The notes beneath the pieces were generated by a model. It was given only the letters and a program-made list of their open reading frames with translations. It ran no database searches and was not told the origin of the DNA. This document shows positions 49,163 to 57,081 of a stretch of 57,177 bases of DNA, one piece after another. The DNA is taken from the NCBI GenBank assembly GCA_005776945.1, contig SXOB01000012.1, forward strand, positions 1 through 57,177, read 5' to 3'. The translations under genes and the position numbers were made by a program. Origin of the DNA: Pseudomonadota bacterium. Its GTDB lineage: Bacteria; Myxococcota_A; UBA796; GCA-2862545. Position 1 is the first letter of the stretch, and every line of letters begins with the position of its first letter.

Positions 49163-50035
49163 GTGCGCCTACTGGAGCTGTTCGCCGGCCTCGGCGGGGC
49201 CGGCCTTGGGTTGGGGGCTGACGCGACCACAGTGCTCGCGGTCGACCTCGATCCGGTCGCCCTTCGCGTCGCCGCCGCGCACGGCGCACCCACCCGGCTC
49301 GCAAACCTCACGGCCCGGCGGTTGGACTTCCTGCCCGAAGCGGACCTGTGGTGGCTCAGCCCACCCTGCCAGCCCTTCACGGTCCGCGGGGCGCGCCGGG
49401 ACCTCGACGACCCTCGTTGTCGGCCCCTCGTGCGCCTCCTCGACGCCATCGACGAGCGCCGCCCGCGCTGGATCGCCATCGAAAACGTCCCTGGTTTCCT
49501 CGGCTCGCGGGCCTGCGACCTCGTTCAGACTCGGCTCGCGGCCGTCGGCTACCATGTGACGTCGACGACCCTCTGCCCAACCGCCCTGGGTTGGCCCAAC
49601 CCTCGTCGGCGGGTCTACCTGCTCGCGGGGCCGAGCCACACCCCGGCGCCGCTGCCCCAGCCACCGCCCACGTCGCCGCCCCTGTCCAACTTCCTGGACG
49701 CCGAGCCCGACCCCGATCTGGTCCTGCCCGAAGCCCTCACCACCCGCTACCGCCACGCGCTGCCGGTCGTCCGCCCAGCCGACACCGCTTCACACTGCTT
49801 CACGTCGGCCTACGGGCGCAGCCCGGTGCACTGCGGCTCCGTTCTCGACGACCCCGCCCTCGGTTTGCGCCTCTTCTCCCCCCATGAGGTGGCACGCCTC
49901 CTCGGATTCCAGCCGTCTTTCGCTTTCCCGGCGGATCTGTCTCGCGAGACGGCCTGGGGCCTCATCGGCAACAGCCTCAACCTCCTCGCCGTGCGTCACG
50001 TGTTGACCCCTTGCCTCCGGGATCTCGCGGGGTAG
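49163..50035 (+). CDS. Dnmt2-like cytosine-5 methyltransferase (probable tRNA methylase)
   Basis: 290 residues from a GTG, about the size of the catalytic core of Dnmt2/TRDMT1 without accessory domains. Motifs of C5 methylases: LELFAGLGGAGLGL (I), SPPCQPFT at 66-73 with catalytic Cys 69 (IV), IENVPGF at 106-112 (VI), RRRVYLLAG (VIII) and GNSLN at 269-273 (X). The target-recognition part reads HCFTSAYGR at 211-219, followed by GSVL and LRLFSPHEVARLLGF; the CFT element and this context are hallmarks of Dnmt2, which methylates C38 of tRNA. Bacterial Dnmt2 is known from Geobacter. There is no nearby restriction enzyme. A DNA methylase cannot be excluded. Confidence 0.85.
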   Translation: MRLLELFAGLGGAGLGLGADATTVLAVDLDPVALRVAAAHGAPTRLANLTARRLDFLPEADLWWLSPPCQPFTVRGARRDLDDPRCRPLVRLLDAIDERRPRWIAIENVPGFLGSRACDLVQTRLAAVGYHVTSTTLCPTALGWPNPRRRVYLLAGPSHTPAPLPQPPPTSPPLSNFLDAEPDPDLVLPEALTTRYRHALPVVRPADTASHCFTSAYGRSPVHCGSVLDDPALGLRLFSPHEVARLLGFQPSFAFPADLSRETAWGLIGNSLNLLAVRHVLTPCLRDLAG

Positions 50036-50078
50036 AACGATTTTCCCCTCCCCCCGCCCTCTCCTCCCTCCGGTCCCC

Positions 50079-51020
50079 ATGAAATCCATCGCGATGGCCC
50101 TGGTTCTCGTCCAGGGACTGTTGACGGCCGCCATGGCCTACGCCCACTGGCAACCGGCCGCTCCTCCGCCCCCGGCCCCAGCTCTCGCGCCCGCCGCGTG
50201 GAGCCCGCCGGGGTGGTTTCCCGACGCTGGCGCGCTCAGCGTCCTGCCCGACCTCGACCGCGCGCCTCGGGAGCGCAAGGGTCCCGCCGTCCGAAGCCCG
50301 GCCGCCATCGTCGCCGACCTCGACGCTGGCGAGGTCCTCTGGGCCCGCGACGCCGACAGTGCCCGTTCCGTCGCGTCGCTGACGAAGCTCGCCGCCTCCC
50401 TCGCCATGGCGTCCACCCAGCCCGACCTCGACGCGACCCTTTGCGTCGACGCGAACCTCTGGCCCAGCCGACCTGGGGCGCGTTCCAAGTTCGAGACCGG
50501 CCGCTGCCACACCGGCTGGGAGTTCGTTGGCGCCGCCCTCGTCGCCTCCGACAACCGGGGCGCAATGGCTATGGCTCCCCTGGCTGGGCTCCCCTTCGAG
50601 GCCTTCGTCGCCCGAATGGCCGAGGTCAGCACCGAACTGGGTCTGCGCGACGCCACCTGGGCCGAACCCACCGGCCTCGAAGACGAGAATATGGCATCGG
50701 CGCGCGACGTCCTCAAGCTCGTCGCCGCCGTCGCCGCCCATCCCACCCTGTCGCTCATGGCGTCGGCGCCTGCGTGGACCCTCGATCGGTGGTCAGGCCC
50801 CACGGATCTCGCGTCGACGAACCGGCTGCACGACCGCTTCGACACCCTGGCCGCGAAGACCGGGTACACCGACACCGCCCACTACAGCTTCGCCACGGTG
50901 GTCACGTCGCCGGGCGGTCGCCGGCTCGGCGTCGCCGTCCTTGGCGCTCCGACCTCCGAAGCCCGTTTCGCCGACGTCGCCCGCCTCGTCGCCTGGGCGG
51001 ACGGGCTCTCGCCGCGCTGA
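50079..51020 (+). CDS. D-alanyl-D-alanine peptidase (S11, PBP7-like)
   Basis: 313 residues. A signal peptide (first about 22 residues) and Pro/Ala-rich linker precede the serine peptidase domain: SLTK at 100-103 (SxxK), SDN at 157-159 (SxN) and KTG at 260-262, all three catalytic motifs. It would trim or cleave peptidoglycan cross-links in the periplasm. It ends without the C-terminal amphipathic anchor of DacA-type enzymes, favouring the PBP7/endopeptidase-like branch. Confidence 0.92.
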   Translation: MKSIAMALVLVQGLLTAAMAYAHWQPAAPPPPAPALAPAAWSPPGWFPDAGALSVLPDLDRAPRERKGPAVRSPAAIVADLDAGEVLWARDADSARSVASLTKLAASLAMASTQPDLDATLCVDANLWPSRPGARSKFETGRCHTGWEFVGAALVASDNRGAMAMAPLAGLPFEAFVARMAEVSTELGLRDATWAEPTGLEDENMASARDVLKLVAAVAAHPTLSLMASAPAWTLDRWSGPTDLASTNRLHDRFDTLAAKTGYTDTAHYSFATVVTSPGGRRLGVAVLGAPTSEARFADVARLVAWADGLSPR

Positions 51021-51077
51021 GTTCCGCCGCGATGACGCGAAGCGCGAGCCGGACTACCCGCCCTTCGGAGGTGCGCC

Positions 51078-53282
51078 GTGTCGGCCAGCCATTTCATCCG
51101 TCAGCTCGTGGATGACGACCTGCGGAGTGGCCGTCACACCCAGGTTCGCACGCGCTTTCCCCCCGAGCCCAACGGGCACCTGCACATTGGCCACGCCAAG
51201 GCCATCTGCATCAACTTCGGCATCGCGGCCGAGTTCTCGGGCACGACGACGCTGCGGATGGACGACACGAACCCCACGAAGGAGGACACCTCCTACGTCG
51301 ACGGCATCGCGCGCGACGTCGCCTGGCTCGGCTTCGAGTGGGTCGCTCTCACGCACGCGTCGGACGCCTTCGACACGATGTACGCCTGGGCCGAACACCT
51401 CGTGGAACACGGCCACGCCTACGTCTGCCACCAGACCGAAGACGAGATGCGCGCGACGCGTGGCACCGTCACCGTCCCAGGCACGGCCAGCCCATGGCGC
51501 GATCGCCCCTGGGCCGAGAGCCTGACCGAGCTGCGCGCCATGCGCGATGGCCTCCGCGCCGAAGGCAGCGCCACGCTGCGCGCCCGCATCGACATGGCCG
51601 CGCACAACATGAAGCTGCGCGACCCGCCGCTGTACCGCATCCGCAAGGTCGACCACCATCGGACGGGCGACCGGTGGTGCATCTACCCGATGTACGACTA
51701 CGCCCACCCGATTTCCGACGCGCTCGAAGGCATCACCCACAGCCTCTGCACCCTCGAATTCGACAACAACCGAGCCCTCTACGACTGGGTCATCGAGCAC
51801 TGCCCGGTGCCCTGCCGCCCCCGGCAGACCGAGTACGCCCGCTTGAACATCGGCTTCACGATGATGTCCAAGCGCCGGCTGCTCGCCCTCGTCGAAGAGA
51901 AGCACGTCACGGGCTGGGACGACCCCCGCATGCCGACCCTCGCGGGCTTCCGCCGCCGCGGCGTCCGCCCAGAGGCCATCCGCGCGTTCTGCGAACGAGT
52001 CGGCGTGGCCCGTGCCGACAACCTCGTCGACGCCGACCTGCTCGAGGCCACGATCCGCGACGATCTCGAGCCGATCGCACCGCGGTACCTCGCCGTGGTC
52101 GACCCCGTCGTCCTCGAAGTCACGAATTGGCCGGACGCCGACCGACCGTCGTTCTCCGCACCCCTGTGGCCCGACAAGCCAGAGCCGCGCCGCGACGTGC
52201 CCTTTGGACGGCGCCTCCTCGTCGAGCGATCCGATGTTCGAGCCACCCCAGAGGTCGGCTTCCACCGCCTGAGCCCCAGAGCCGTCGTACGGCTGCGCCA
52301 CGCCTTCGTCGTCACCTGCGACGCCGTCGAGACCGACGCCGACGGGCGCATCACCCGTGTCCTCTGCACTGCTGACCTCGCGTCGCGCGGCGCCCCCGTC
52401 AAGGCGAAGGGAACGGTCCACTGGGTGGCGGAACACGCCGCCGTCGCGATGCGTGCGCGCCTCGTCGAGCGGCTTTTCACCGTCGAGCGTCCGGACCTCG
52501 AGGAGGACTTCCGTTCCGTCCTCCGTCCGCTCAGCCTCGGGGAGACGACCGTGATGGGGGAGCCCGCGTTGGCTGCCCTCCCGGCCGGAAGCCATGCCCA
52601 GTTCGAGCGCGTAGGCTTCTTCGTCGCCGACGCGGTCGACAGCACCCCTGGAGCGCCCGTCTTCAATCGCGTCGTTGCGTTGCGCGACAACAGCCGACCC
52701 GCAGCGGCCGCAGCCGAACGCACACCGGCGACGACCACACCGGCGGCCCCCGTGGCGCCGCCGCCCCCGTTGCCCCCCGTCGCAGCGGCGTGGGTTGCCA
52801 ACGGGGCCACGGACGGCGACGCGCGTGCCTTGGCCCACGACGCCACCACCGAGGCTCGCGCCCGGGCCCTCGTCGCCGCCGGCGCACCCGCCCGCGCCGC
52901 GGCCGCCGCGGCCGTCCACGTCCTCGCCGACGTGCCCTCCCCGCCGCCGAATGCCACCCTCGTTACGTGGCTCGCCCGCCAAGCCGACGGAACCCTCTCC
53001 GCCCGTGCTGCCCGCGCCGTTCTCGATCACCTCGTCGCCAAGGGCGGCGATGTCGACGACGCCATCGACGCGCTGGGCTTGCGTCAGCTGCGCGACCCTG
53101 CCGCGGTGATGCCCTTCGTCGCCGACGTCCTCGGCGCCCATCCTGACCGCGTCAGCGCCTACCGCGGAGGCAAGACCGGCCTGTTCGGCTTCTTCGTCGG
53201 CCAGGTCATCGCGCGCAGCGGCGGTCGGGCCGACCCGGCCGTCGTCGCCGACCTGATCAAGCGCCAGCTCGACGCCAGCTGA
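51078..53282 (+). CDS. glnS: Glutaminyl-tRNA synthetase with C-terminal YqeY-like extension
   Basis: 734 residues from a GTG with GGAGG nine bases upstream. Class I signatures: HLHIGH at 34-39 and MMSKR at 262-266 (KMSKS equivalent), with RTRFPPEPNG and RMDDTNPTKED typical of GlnRS. The beta-barrel anticodon-binding region covers about 340-540. After an Ala/Pro linker (about 545-575) a helical domain at about 575-734 (VAKGGDVDDAIDALGL ... GGKTGLFGFFVGQVIARSGG) resembles the YqeY/GatB tail, an extension also found on Deinococcus GlnRS that helps bind tRNA. The organism therefore charges tRNA-Gln directly. Confidence 0.95.
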   Translation: MSASHFIRQLVDDDLRSGRHTQVRTRFPPEPNGHLHIGHAKAICINFGIAAEFSGTTTLRMDDTNPTKEDTSYVDGIARDVAWLGFEWVALTHASDAFDTMYAWAEHLVEHGHAYVCHQTEDEMRATRGTVTVPGTASPWRDRPWAESLTELRAMRDGLRAEGSATLRARIDMAAHNMKLRDPPLYRIRKVDHHRTGDRWCIYPMYDYAHPISDALEGITHSLCTLEFDNNRALYDWVIEHCPVPCRPRQTEYARLNIGFTMMSKRRLLALVEEKHVTGWDDPRMPTLAGFRRRGVRPEAIRAFCERVGVARADNLVDADLLEATIRDDLEPIAPRYLAVVDPVVLEVTNWPDADRPSFSAPLWPDKPEPRRDVPFGRRLLVERSDVRATPEVGFHRLSPRAVVRLRHAFVVTCDAVETDADGRITRVLCTADLASRGAPVKAKGTVHWVAEHAAVAMRARLVERLFTVERPDLEEDFRSVLRPLSLGETTVMGEPALAALPAGSHAQFERVGFFVADAVDSTPGAPVFNRVVALRDNSRPAAAAAERTPATTTPAAPVAPPPPLPPVAAAWVANGATDGDARALAHDATTEARARALVAAGAPARAAAAAAVHVLADVPSPPPNATLVTWLARQADGTLSARAARAVLDHLVAKGGDVDDAIDALGLRQLRDPAAVMPFVADVLGAHPDRVSAYRGGKTGLFGFFVGQVIARSGGRADPAVVADLIKRQLDAS

Positions 53283-53288
53283 CGCGGC

Positions 53289-54296
53289 TCAGGACGACGC
53301 CGCTTCCAGCCAGTCCAAGCGCTCCTTCGCAATCGCTGCCAAGCGTGCGAGTGCCGCCCGATGCTGGACCCCAAGCGGCTCCACCCACGTGTCGAGCTCG
53401 GTCGTCAGCGCATCAAACCGCTCCCAGGCCCGATTGGAGCGTCGCACCAGACCATCGCCCAACAGACCGCCGGACAAATCGCCGCTGACGAGGCGAGTCA
53501 CACCGTCCAGCGTCTCCATCGTCTCGCCGAGCACGGCTCCCCAGAACAACGGACGAAAGAGGGTGCCCGCCTCCGGCGCCCGCCAGACGGCGCCAAGGTC
53601 GGCCACGCTTCGCTCGAAGTCTCGGCAACGGGCCATCGCCTCTTCGGCGTTGCGCCACACCGAGCGAGACTGCCAGGCTCGACGGACGTCCGACCACATC
53701 ACCGCCTCGATCTGTCGCGCCGCTGCCAGGCCCCGGATGTCCGACAGATCCCGCACCACGGTCCCCACCGCTGCAATGGCACCCAGACACGCGCGAAGGG
53801 CACCACCGACACGTTCGGAGGCCTCTTCCCAAGCGTCGCGCTCCGCATCGAGCGCCTCGAGTTCCGCGAGCCTCGGAAACTTCAGAGCGCGCAGCGCCTC
53901 CTCGACGCGCAGGGCCACATTGGCGAGCATGGGCTCCACGTCGGCGAGACGCGTTCGCGCAGACCGCAACGAGGCCAGCTCACGATCGACCTCGGCCGCC
54001 CGCGCCAACACTCGATCGAGGCGCTCGCGCGCCGCCAGCGCCTCACGCACCTCCCGGTCCACGCGTTCCTTCCAGGTGCCCGTCAGGCGTCCGACGAGGC
54101 CGCCGACTCCGTCCAACCGGTCGACGTCCGCTTCCTCGGCCGACGTCGCGGCGCGGTGGTGCGTGATCGACGCCTTGAGACTCGTCGCTTCGAGTGCGAG
54201 GTCGCGCAAGCTGCGCTCGATTTCCGGCGCCTTCGCGGCAGCTCGACGCGCCGTCCGCAGCTTCCGGCCCCAGTCGATCAGGGCCTCCCTGCCCAT
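53289..54296 (-). CDS. Cytoplasmic coiled-coil protein of unknown function
   Basis: 335 residues. The ATG at 54296 overlaps the upstream stop (TGATG); a TTG one codon earlier is possible. No signal or membrane helix. Most of the chain is helical with heptad-like Leu/Ala patterns (for example ALAARERLDRVLARAAEVDRE at about 90-110 and ELEALDAERDAWEEASERV near 148). A Gly-rich segment near 265-280 (LVSGDLSGGLLGDGLV) interrupts the helices. No family recognised. Last gene of the coupled lipoprotein run; it may be its cytoplasmic component or unrelated. Confidence 0.8.
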   Translation of the reverse strand: MGREALIDWGRKLRTARRAAAKAPEIERSLRDLALEATSLKASITHHRAATSAEEADVDRLDGVGGLVGRLTGTWKERVDREVREALAARERLDRVLARAAEVDRELASLRSARTRLADVEPMLANVALRVEEALRALKFPRLAELEALDAERDAWEEASERVGGALRACLGAIAAVGTVVRDLSDIRGLAAARQIEAVMWSDVRRAWQSRSVWRNAEEAMARCRDFERSVADLGAVWRAPEAGTLFRPLFWGAVLGETMETLDGVTRLVSGDLSGGLLGDGLVRRSNRAWERFDALTTELDTWVEPLGVQHRAALARLAAIAKERLDWLEAASS

Positions 54297-54613
54297 CAAG
54301 GGCCGCTTCGGCCCGTGTCGGTCGTACTGCCACCCGTGCGAGGGGGCGCCGTGTCGGTCGTCGGATCCGTCGTCGTCGGATCCGTGGTCGGGACGGTTGG
54401 GGGGTCCGTGGCCGGGTCGGTGGTCGGCGCGGGCACCGTCATCTCGGGCCCATGCACGTCAGGCCGCTCCGTTGCGCACATCGCAAAGGCTTGGCAGGGC
54501 GCATCCGCGCAGTCGATCAGCCCATCACGGTCGTTGTCGATGCCGTCATGGCACTCGTAGACCGACAGGCCTTCTCCGCGCACGACGCAACCGATCCAAA
54601 TGAGAAGCATCAT
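54296..54613 (-). CDS. Small lipoprotein with one MopE-type loop and Thr/Pro-rich tail
   Basis: 105 residues. Signal MMLLIWIGC (Cys at 9, no basic residue). A single repeat unit ECHDGIDNDRDGLIDCADAPC at about 20-40 is the same type as the nine-repeat protein at 9365. The C-terminal half is TDPTT-like low complexity. ATG overlaps the stop of the RCC1-like gene (ATGA) and its own stop abuts the coiled-coil gene. Confidence 0.82.
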   Translation of the reverse strand: MMLLIWIGCVVRGEGLSVYECHDGIDNDRDGLIDCADAPCQAFAMCATERPDVHGPEMTVPAPTTDPATDPPTVPTTDPTTTDPTTDTAPPRTGGSTTDTGRSGP

Positions 54614-55830
54614 GGCGTCCCCTGTCCGTAGGTATTGTCACCCCAACAGACCACGTCCAGCAGCGAGGCGTCGAAGGCGCAAGCGTGGTCGCCGCCAACG
54701 GCGGGCCGGTACAACGGGCCCTCGGGAACGAGCGTCTCGCCCTGGTCGTTTTCACCCCAGCAGACGACATCGCCGCCGGAAAACTCTGCGCACGAGGCGT
54801 CACCACCCGCCGCCACCCGAACGACGGCGCCGGGCGCGGCGCCGCTGACCTGGCCCGCCGCGTCATTCCCCCAGCAGACGACCGAATCGGCTTCATCCAG
54901 GGCGCAGGTGTGGTGACGCCCGGCCGTCAACCCATGGAAGGTTCCCGGCGGCCCTTCCAATTGACCGAAGAAGTTGTCGCCCCAACACACTGGCGCGCCG
55001 CTCACCGTCAATGCACACGTGTGGTAGGTCCCGGCCGCGATTTCAAGGAAGAGGCCGAAGTGGTCGCCGGCCTGGCCCTTCTCGTCGTCGCCCCAGCAGC
55101 GCGCGTCGCCAGAGAGATTCAGGCCACAGGTGTGGTACTCGCCGGCCGCGAGCGACACGTACGCGTCCGGCGTCGGCGTGGCCTGCCCATAGGTGTCCCG
55201 ACCCCAACACTCAGGCCGTCCACCGTCCTCGAGCGCACATGCGTGGTACCCGCCGACGGTGAGGTCCACGAACGTCCCCACTGGGGCGTCGAGTTGGCCG
55301 TGGGAATCGTCACCCCAGCAGCCCACGCCGCCGCTGACGTCGATCGCGCAGGTGAAGCGCAACCCGCCACCGAGTTTGGGCAGGAAGTCCTGGTCGAGAC
55401 CGTCACAATTCGCGTCCACGCCATCGCCACTGGGGTCTGCGGCCCCAGGGTACACGGTCGGGTCGGCGTCATCGCAATCGGGTCCACCCGAGCCCGGGAC
55501 GCCGTCGCCGTCGGAATCGACGCCATCGACGCCATCGCAATTCGCGTCGATGCCGTCGCCAATCGTGTCGTCCGCCCCAGGGAAGACGGCCCCGTGGCCG
55601 TCATCGCAATCGACGTCCGACAGGTACCCGTCGCCATCCGCGTCCGTGATCACCGGCGGAGGTGGAGGAAGAGAGGTGGTCCCGCCGCCGTCGGTGTCGG
55701 GCGCGCCTCCATCAGGGCCCGTCGGCCCAGTCCCCGGGCCGTCCGTCGTGTCAGTCGTCGTCGTCGTCGATGGGGTGGTCTCGCCATCGCCGCCACACGC
55801 CGCAAGCCCGACCAAGCACAACCACCGCAT
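54610..55830 (-). CDS. MopE/RCC1-repeat lipoprotein (seven-bladed propeller)
   Basis: 406 residues. Signal MRWLCLVGLAAC (Cys at 12). After a Thr/Gly/Pro-rich tether there are two MopE-type units (DGDGYLSDVDCDD, DSDGDGVPGSGGPDCDD). From about 155 to the end there are seven RCC1-like repeats ending in CWGD-x-x-x-GQ, each with a paired Cys (HTCAL ... CWGD), enough to close a seven-bladed propeller with a disulfide in each blade. A surface binding protein is likely; ligand unknown. It is coupled to the small lipoprotein downstream. Confidence 0.88.
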   Translation of the reverse strand: MRWLCLVGLAACGGDGETTPSTTTTTDTTDGPGTGPTGPDGGAPDTDGGGTTSLPPPPPVITDADGDGYLSDVDCDDGHGAVFPGADDTIGDGIDANCDGVDGVDSDGDGVPGSGGPDCDDADPTVYPGAADPSGDGVDANCDGLDQDFLPKLGGGLRFTCAIDVSGGVGCWGDDSHGQLDAPVGTFVDLTVGGYHACALEDGGRPECWGRDTYGQATPTPDAYVSLAAGEYHTCGLNLSGDARCWGDDEKGQAGDHFGLFLEIAAGTYHTCALTVSGAPVCWGDNFFGQLEGPPGTFHGLTAGRHHTCALDEADSVVCWGNDAAGQVSGAAPGAVVRVAAGGDASCAEFSGGDVVCWGENDQGETLVPEGPLYRPAVGGDHACAFDASLLDVVCWGDNTYGQGTP

Positions 55831-55849
55831 CGCCCACCCCCGAATCGTT

Positions 55850-56230
55850 CTATCTCCCGGAATCCTCAGCGACCCAAAGGGGAATGAACCAGCGGGATTC
55901 TCGCGGATCGTTCGGGTCGACGTCCTCCAGGATCAGTTCGAGCGGCGCTCCGTCCCAGGTGTCCGGCACGTCCCACACGCCGTTGAGCGCGTCGGGAGGG
56001 AAGGCGAGACCCGCGGGCGCACGCGGGAACCAGACGAGCACGTCGTCGCCGTCGGGGTCCGACACGTCCAATTCCAGCGCAAACACTTCGTTGGGCGCCG
56101 TCCCGAGCGCCTGCTGCCCGGTCGGGAGGTAGGCCTCCCCAGCTTCCTGCTCTACGTCGACGCCGTTGACCGAGACGAGCGAAGGCGGGCCGTTGCCAAG
56201 TTGGCCACACGCCGCCAAGACCGAGATCAT
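55850..56230 (-). CDS. Small lipoprotein of unknown function
   Basis: 126 residues. Signal MISVLAAC (Cys at 8). The mature domain has a PSLVSVNGVDVEQEAGEAY opening and a beta-sandwich look (LELDVSDPDGDDVLVWFP, APLELILEDVDPNDP), similar to Ig/cadherin-like modules with DPDGD turns. ATG overlaps the upstream stop (ATGA). A frame to 56521 exists but its extra part lies within the neighbouring gene. Confidence 0.8.
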   Translation of the reverse strand: MISVLAACGQLGNGPPSLVSVNGVDVEQEAGEAYLPTGQQALGTAPNEVFALELDVSDPDGDDVLVWFPRAPAGLAFPPDALNGVWDVPDTWDGAPLELILEDVDPNDPRESRWFIPLWVAEDSGR

Positions 56231-57081
56231 CGGACGTCCAGGGTCAGCAACGCCCATGCGACGTCGCCCGACACGGCCAAGGCGGATGTCGCCGCCGACG
56301 CGGTGACGGCCACGCGCAAGGGCCCACGCCAGTCGTCGGGAATCACCAACTCGTTGCGGCTGATTCGCGTGATGCCCTCGGCGTCGACGACGGCAGTTCG
56401 GCCCGTCCCCAAAAGGGTTCCCGCGTCGACCCACCAGGCGAAGCCCGTCGGGTAGGGCTCCGCGTCGAGCCGCATCTCCAGGGTCACGGTGCCGCCAGGG
56501 ACGGCGTCCCCGTCCACCCAACGCAACTCGGGGCCAAGCGTTGCGAGGGCCCGGGGCACCGAACCTCCCTCCCCTGGAACATCGAAGGGGAGCATCAGTG
56601 GCAAGCTTCCAGCGGCCTCGCCATCGTCGAACCTAGCGGTGACCCGCAGCGGCACCTCGGATCCGGCCAGGCCAGGCGCCTCGCCGACGTCTGCCCACCA
56701 CGGTCCCGTGTCGGGCACGGCGGTGTCGTCGAAGGGCGATGGCACATGCAGGGCGAGGTGGGTGAGGTCGGGCGCCGTGAACGGCCCCGGAACGTCGCCG
56801 ACGGGGCTCACGAGGTCGGGGTTCCCGAAACAGGCCAGGTCGCTGACGAGGACCGGCACGTCGGTGCGCAGACCACAGAGGTCGGCCGTCATCGACCGCA
56901 CGGTCGTCGGGCCCAAAGCCAAGGCCTCGATCTGCACCGTTTGGCCCGCGCCCAACAGAGGCGGGTCGAGGCGCACCGCAAGCACCCGCGGGCGATCGAG
57001 GTGGTAGTCGAGCGCCAGACCGATCGCAGGGTCCGCCCAGTCGCCGGGCACCCGGAAGCAACCGACGAGGGCGACGATCAT
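56227..57081 (-). CDS. Lipoprotein of unknown function
   Basis: 284 residues. Signal MIVALVGC (Cys at 8). The body consists of beta-rich modules (VLAVRLDPPLLGAGQTVQIEALAL near 35-58, VPLRVTARFDD near 145, GTVTLEMRLDAEPY near 195, GPLRVAVTASAATS near 255), compatible with three Ig-like domains. There is one Cys pair (DLCGL, DLACF). No enzyme motif. Overlaps the partial upstream gene as ATGA. Confidence 0.82.
   Translation of the reverse strand: MIVALVGCFRVPGDWADPAIGLALDYHLDRPRVLAVRLDPPLLGAGQTVQIEALALGPTTVRSMTADLCGLRTDVPVLVSDLACFGNPDLVSPVGDVPGPFTAPDLTHLALHVPSPFDDTAVPDTGPWWADVGEAPGLAGSEVPLRVTARFDDGEAAGSLPLMLPFDVPGEGGSVPRALATLGPELRWVDGDAVPGGTVTLEMRLDAEPYPTGFAWWVDAGTLLGTGRTAVVDAEGITRISRNELVIPDDWRGPLRVAVTASAATSALAVSGDVAWALLTLDVR

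Noticed and set aside
49163..50035. Type II restriction-modification system
   Set aside because: No endonuclease beside the methyltransferase; neighbours are YceI, a D,D-peptidase and glnS.
51054..53141. 695-codon minus frame opposite glnS
   Set aside because: Antisense of an unambiguous synthetase.
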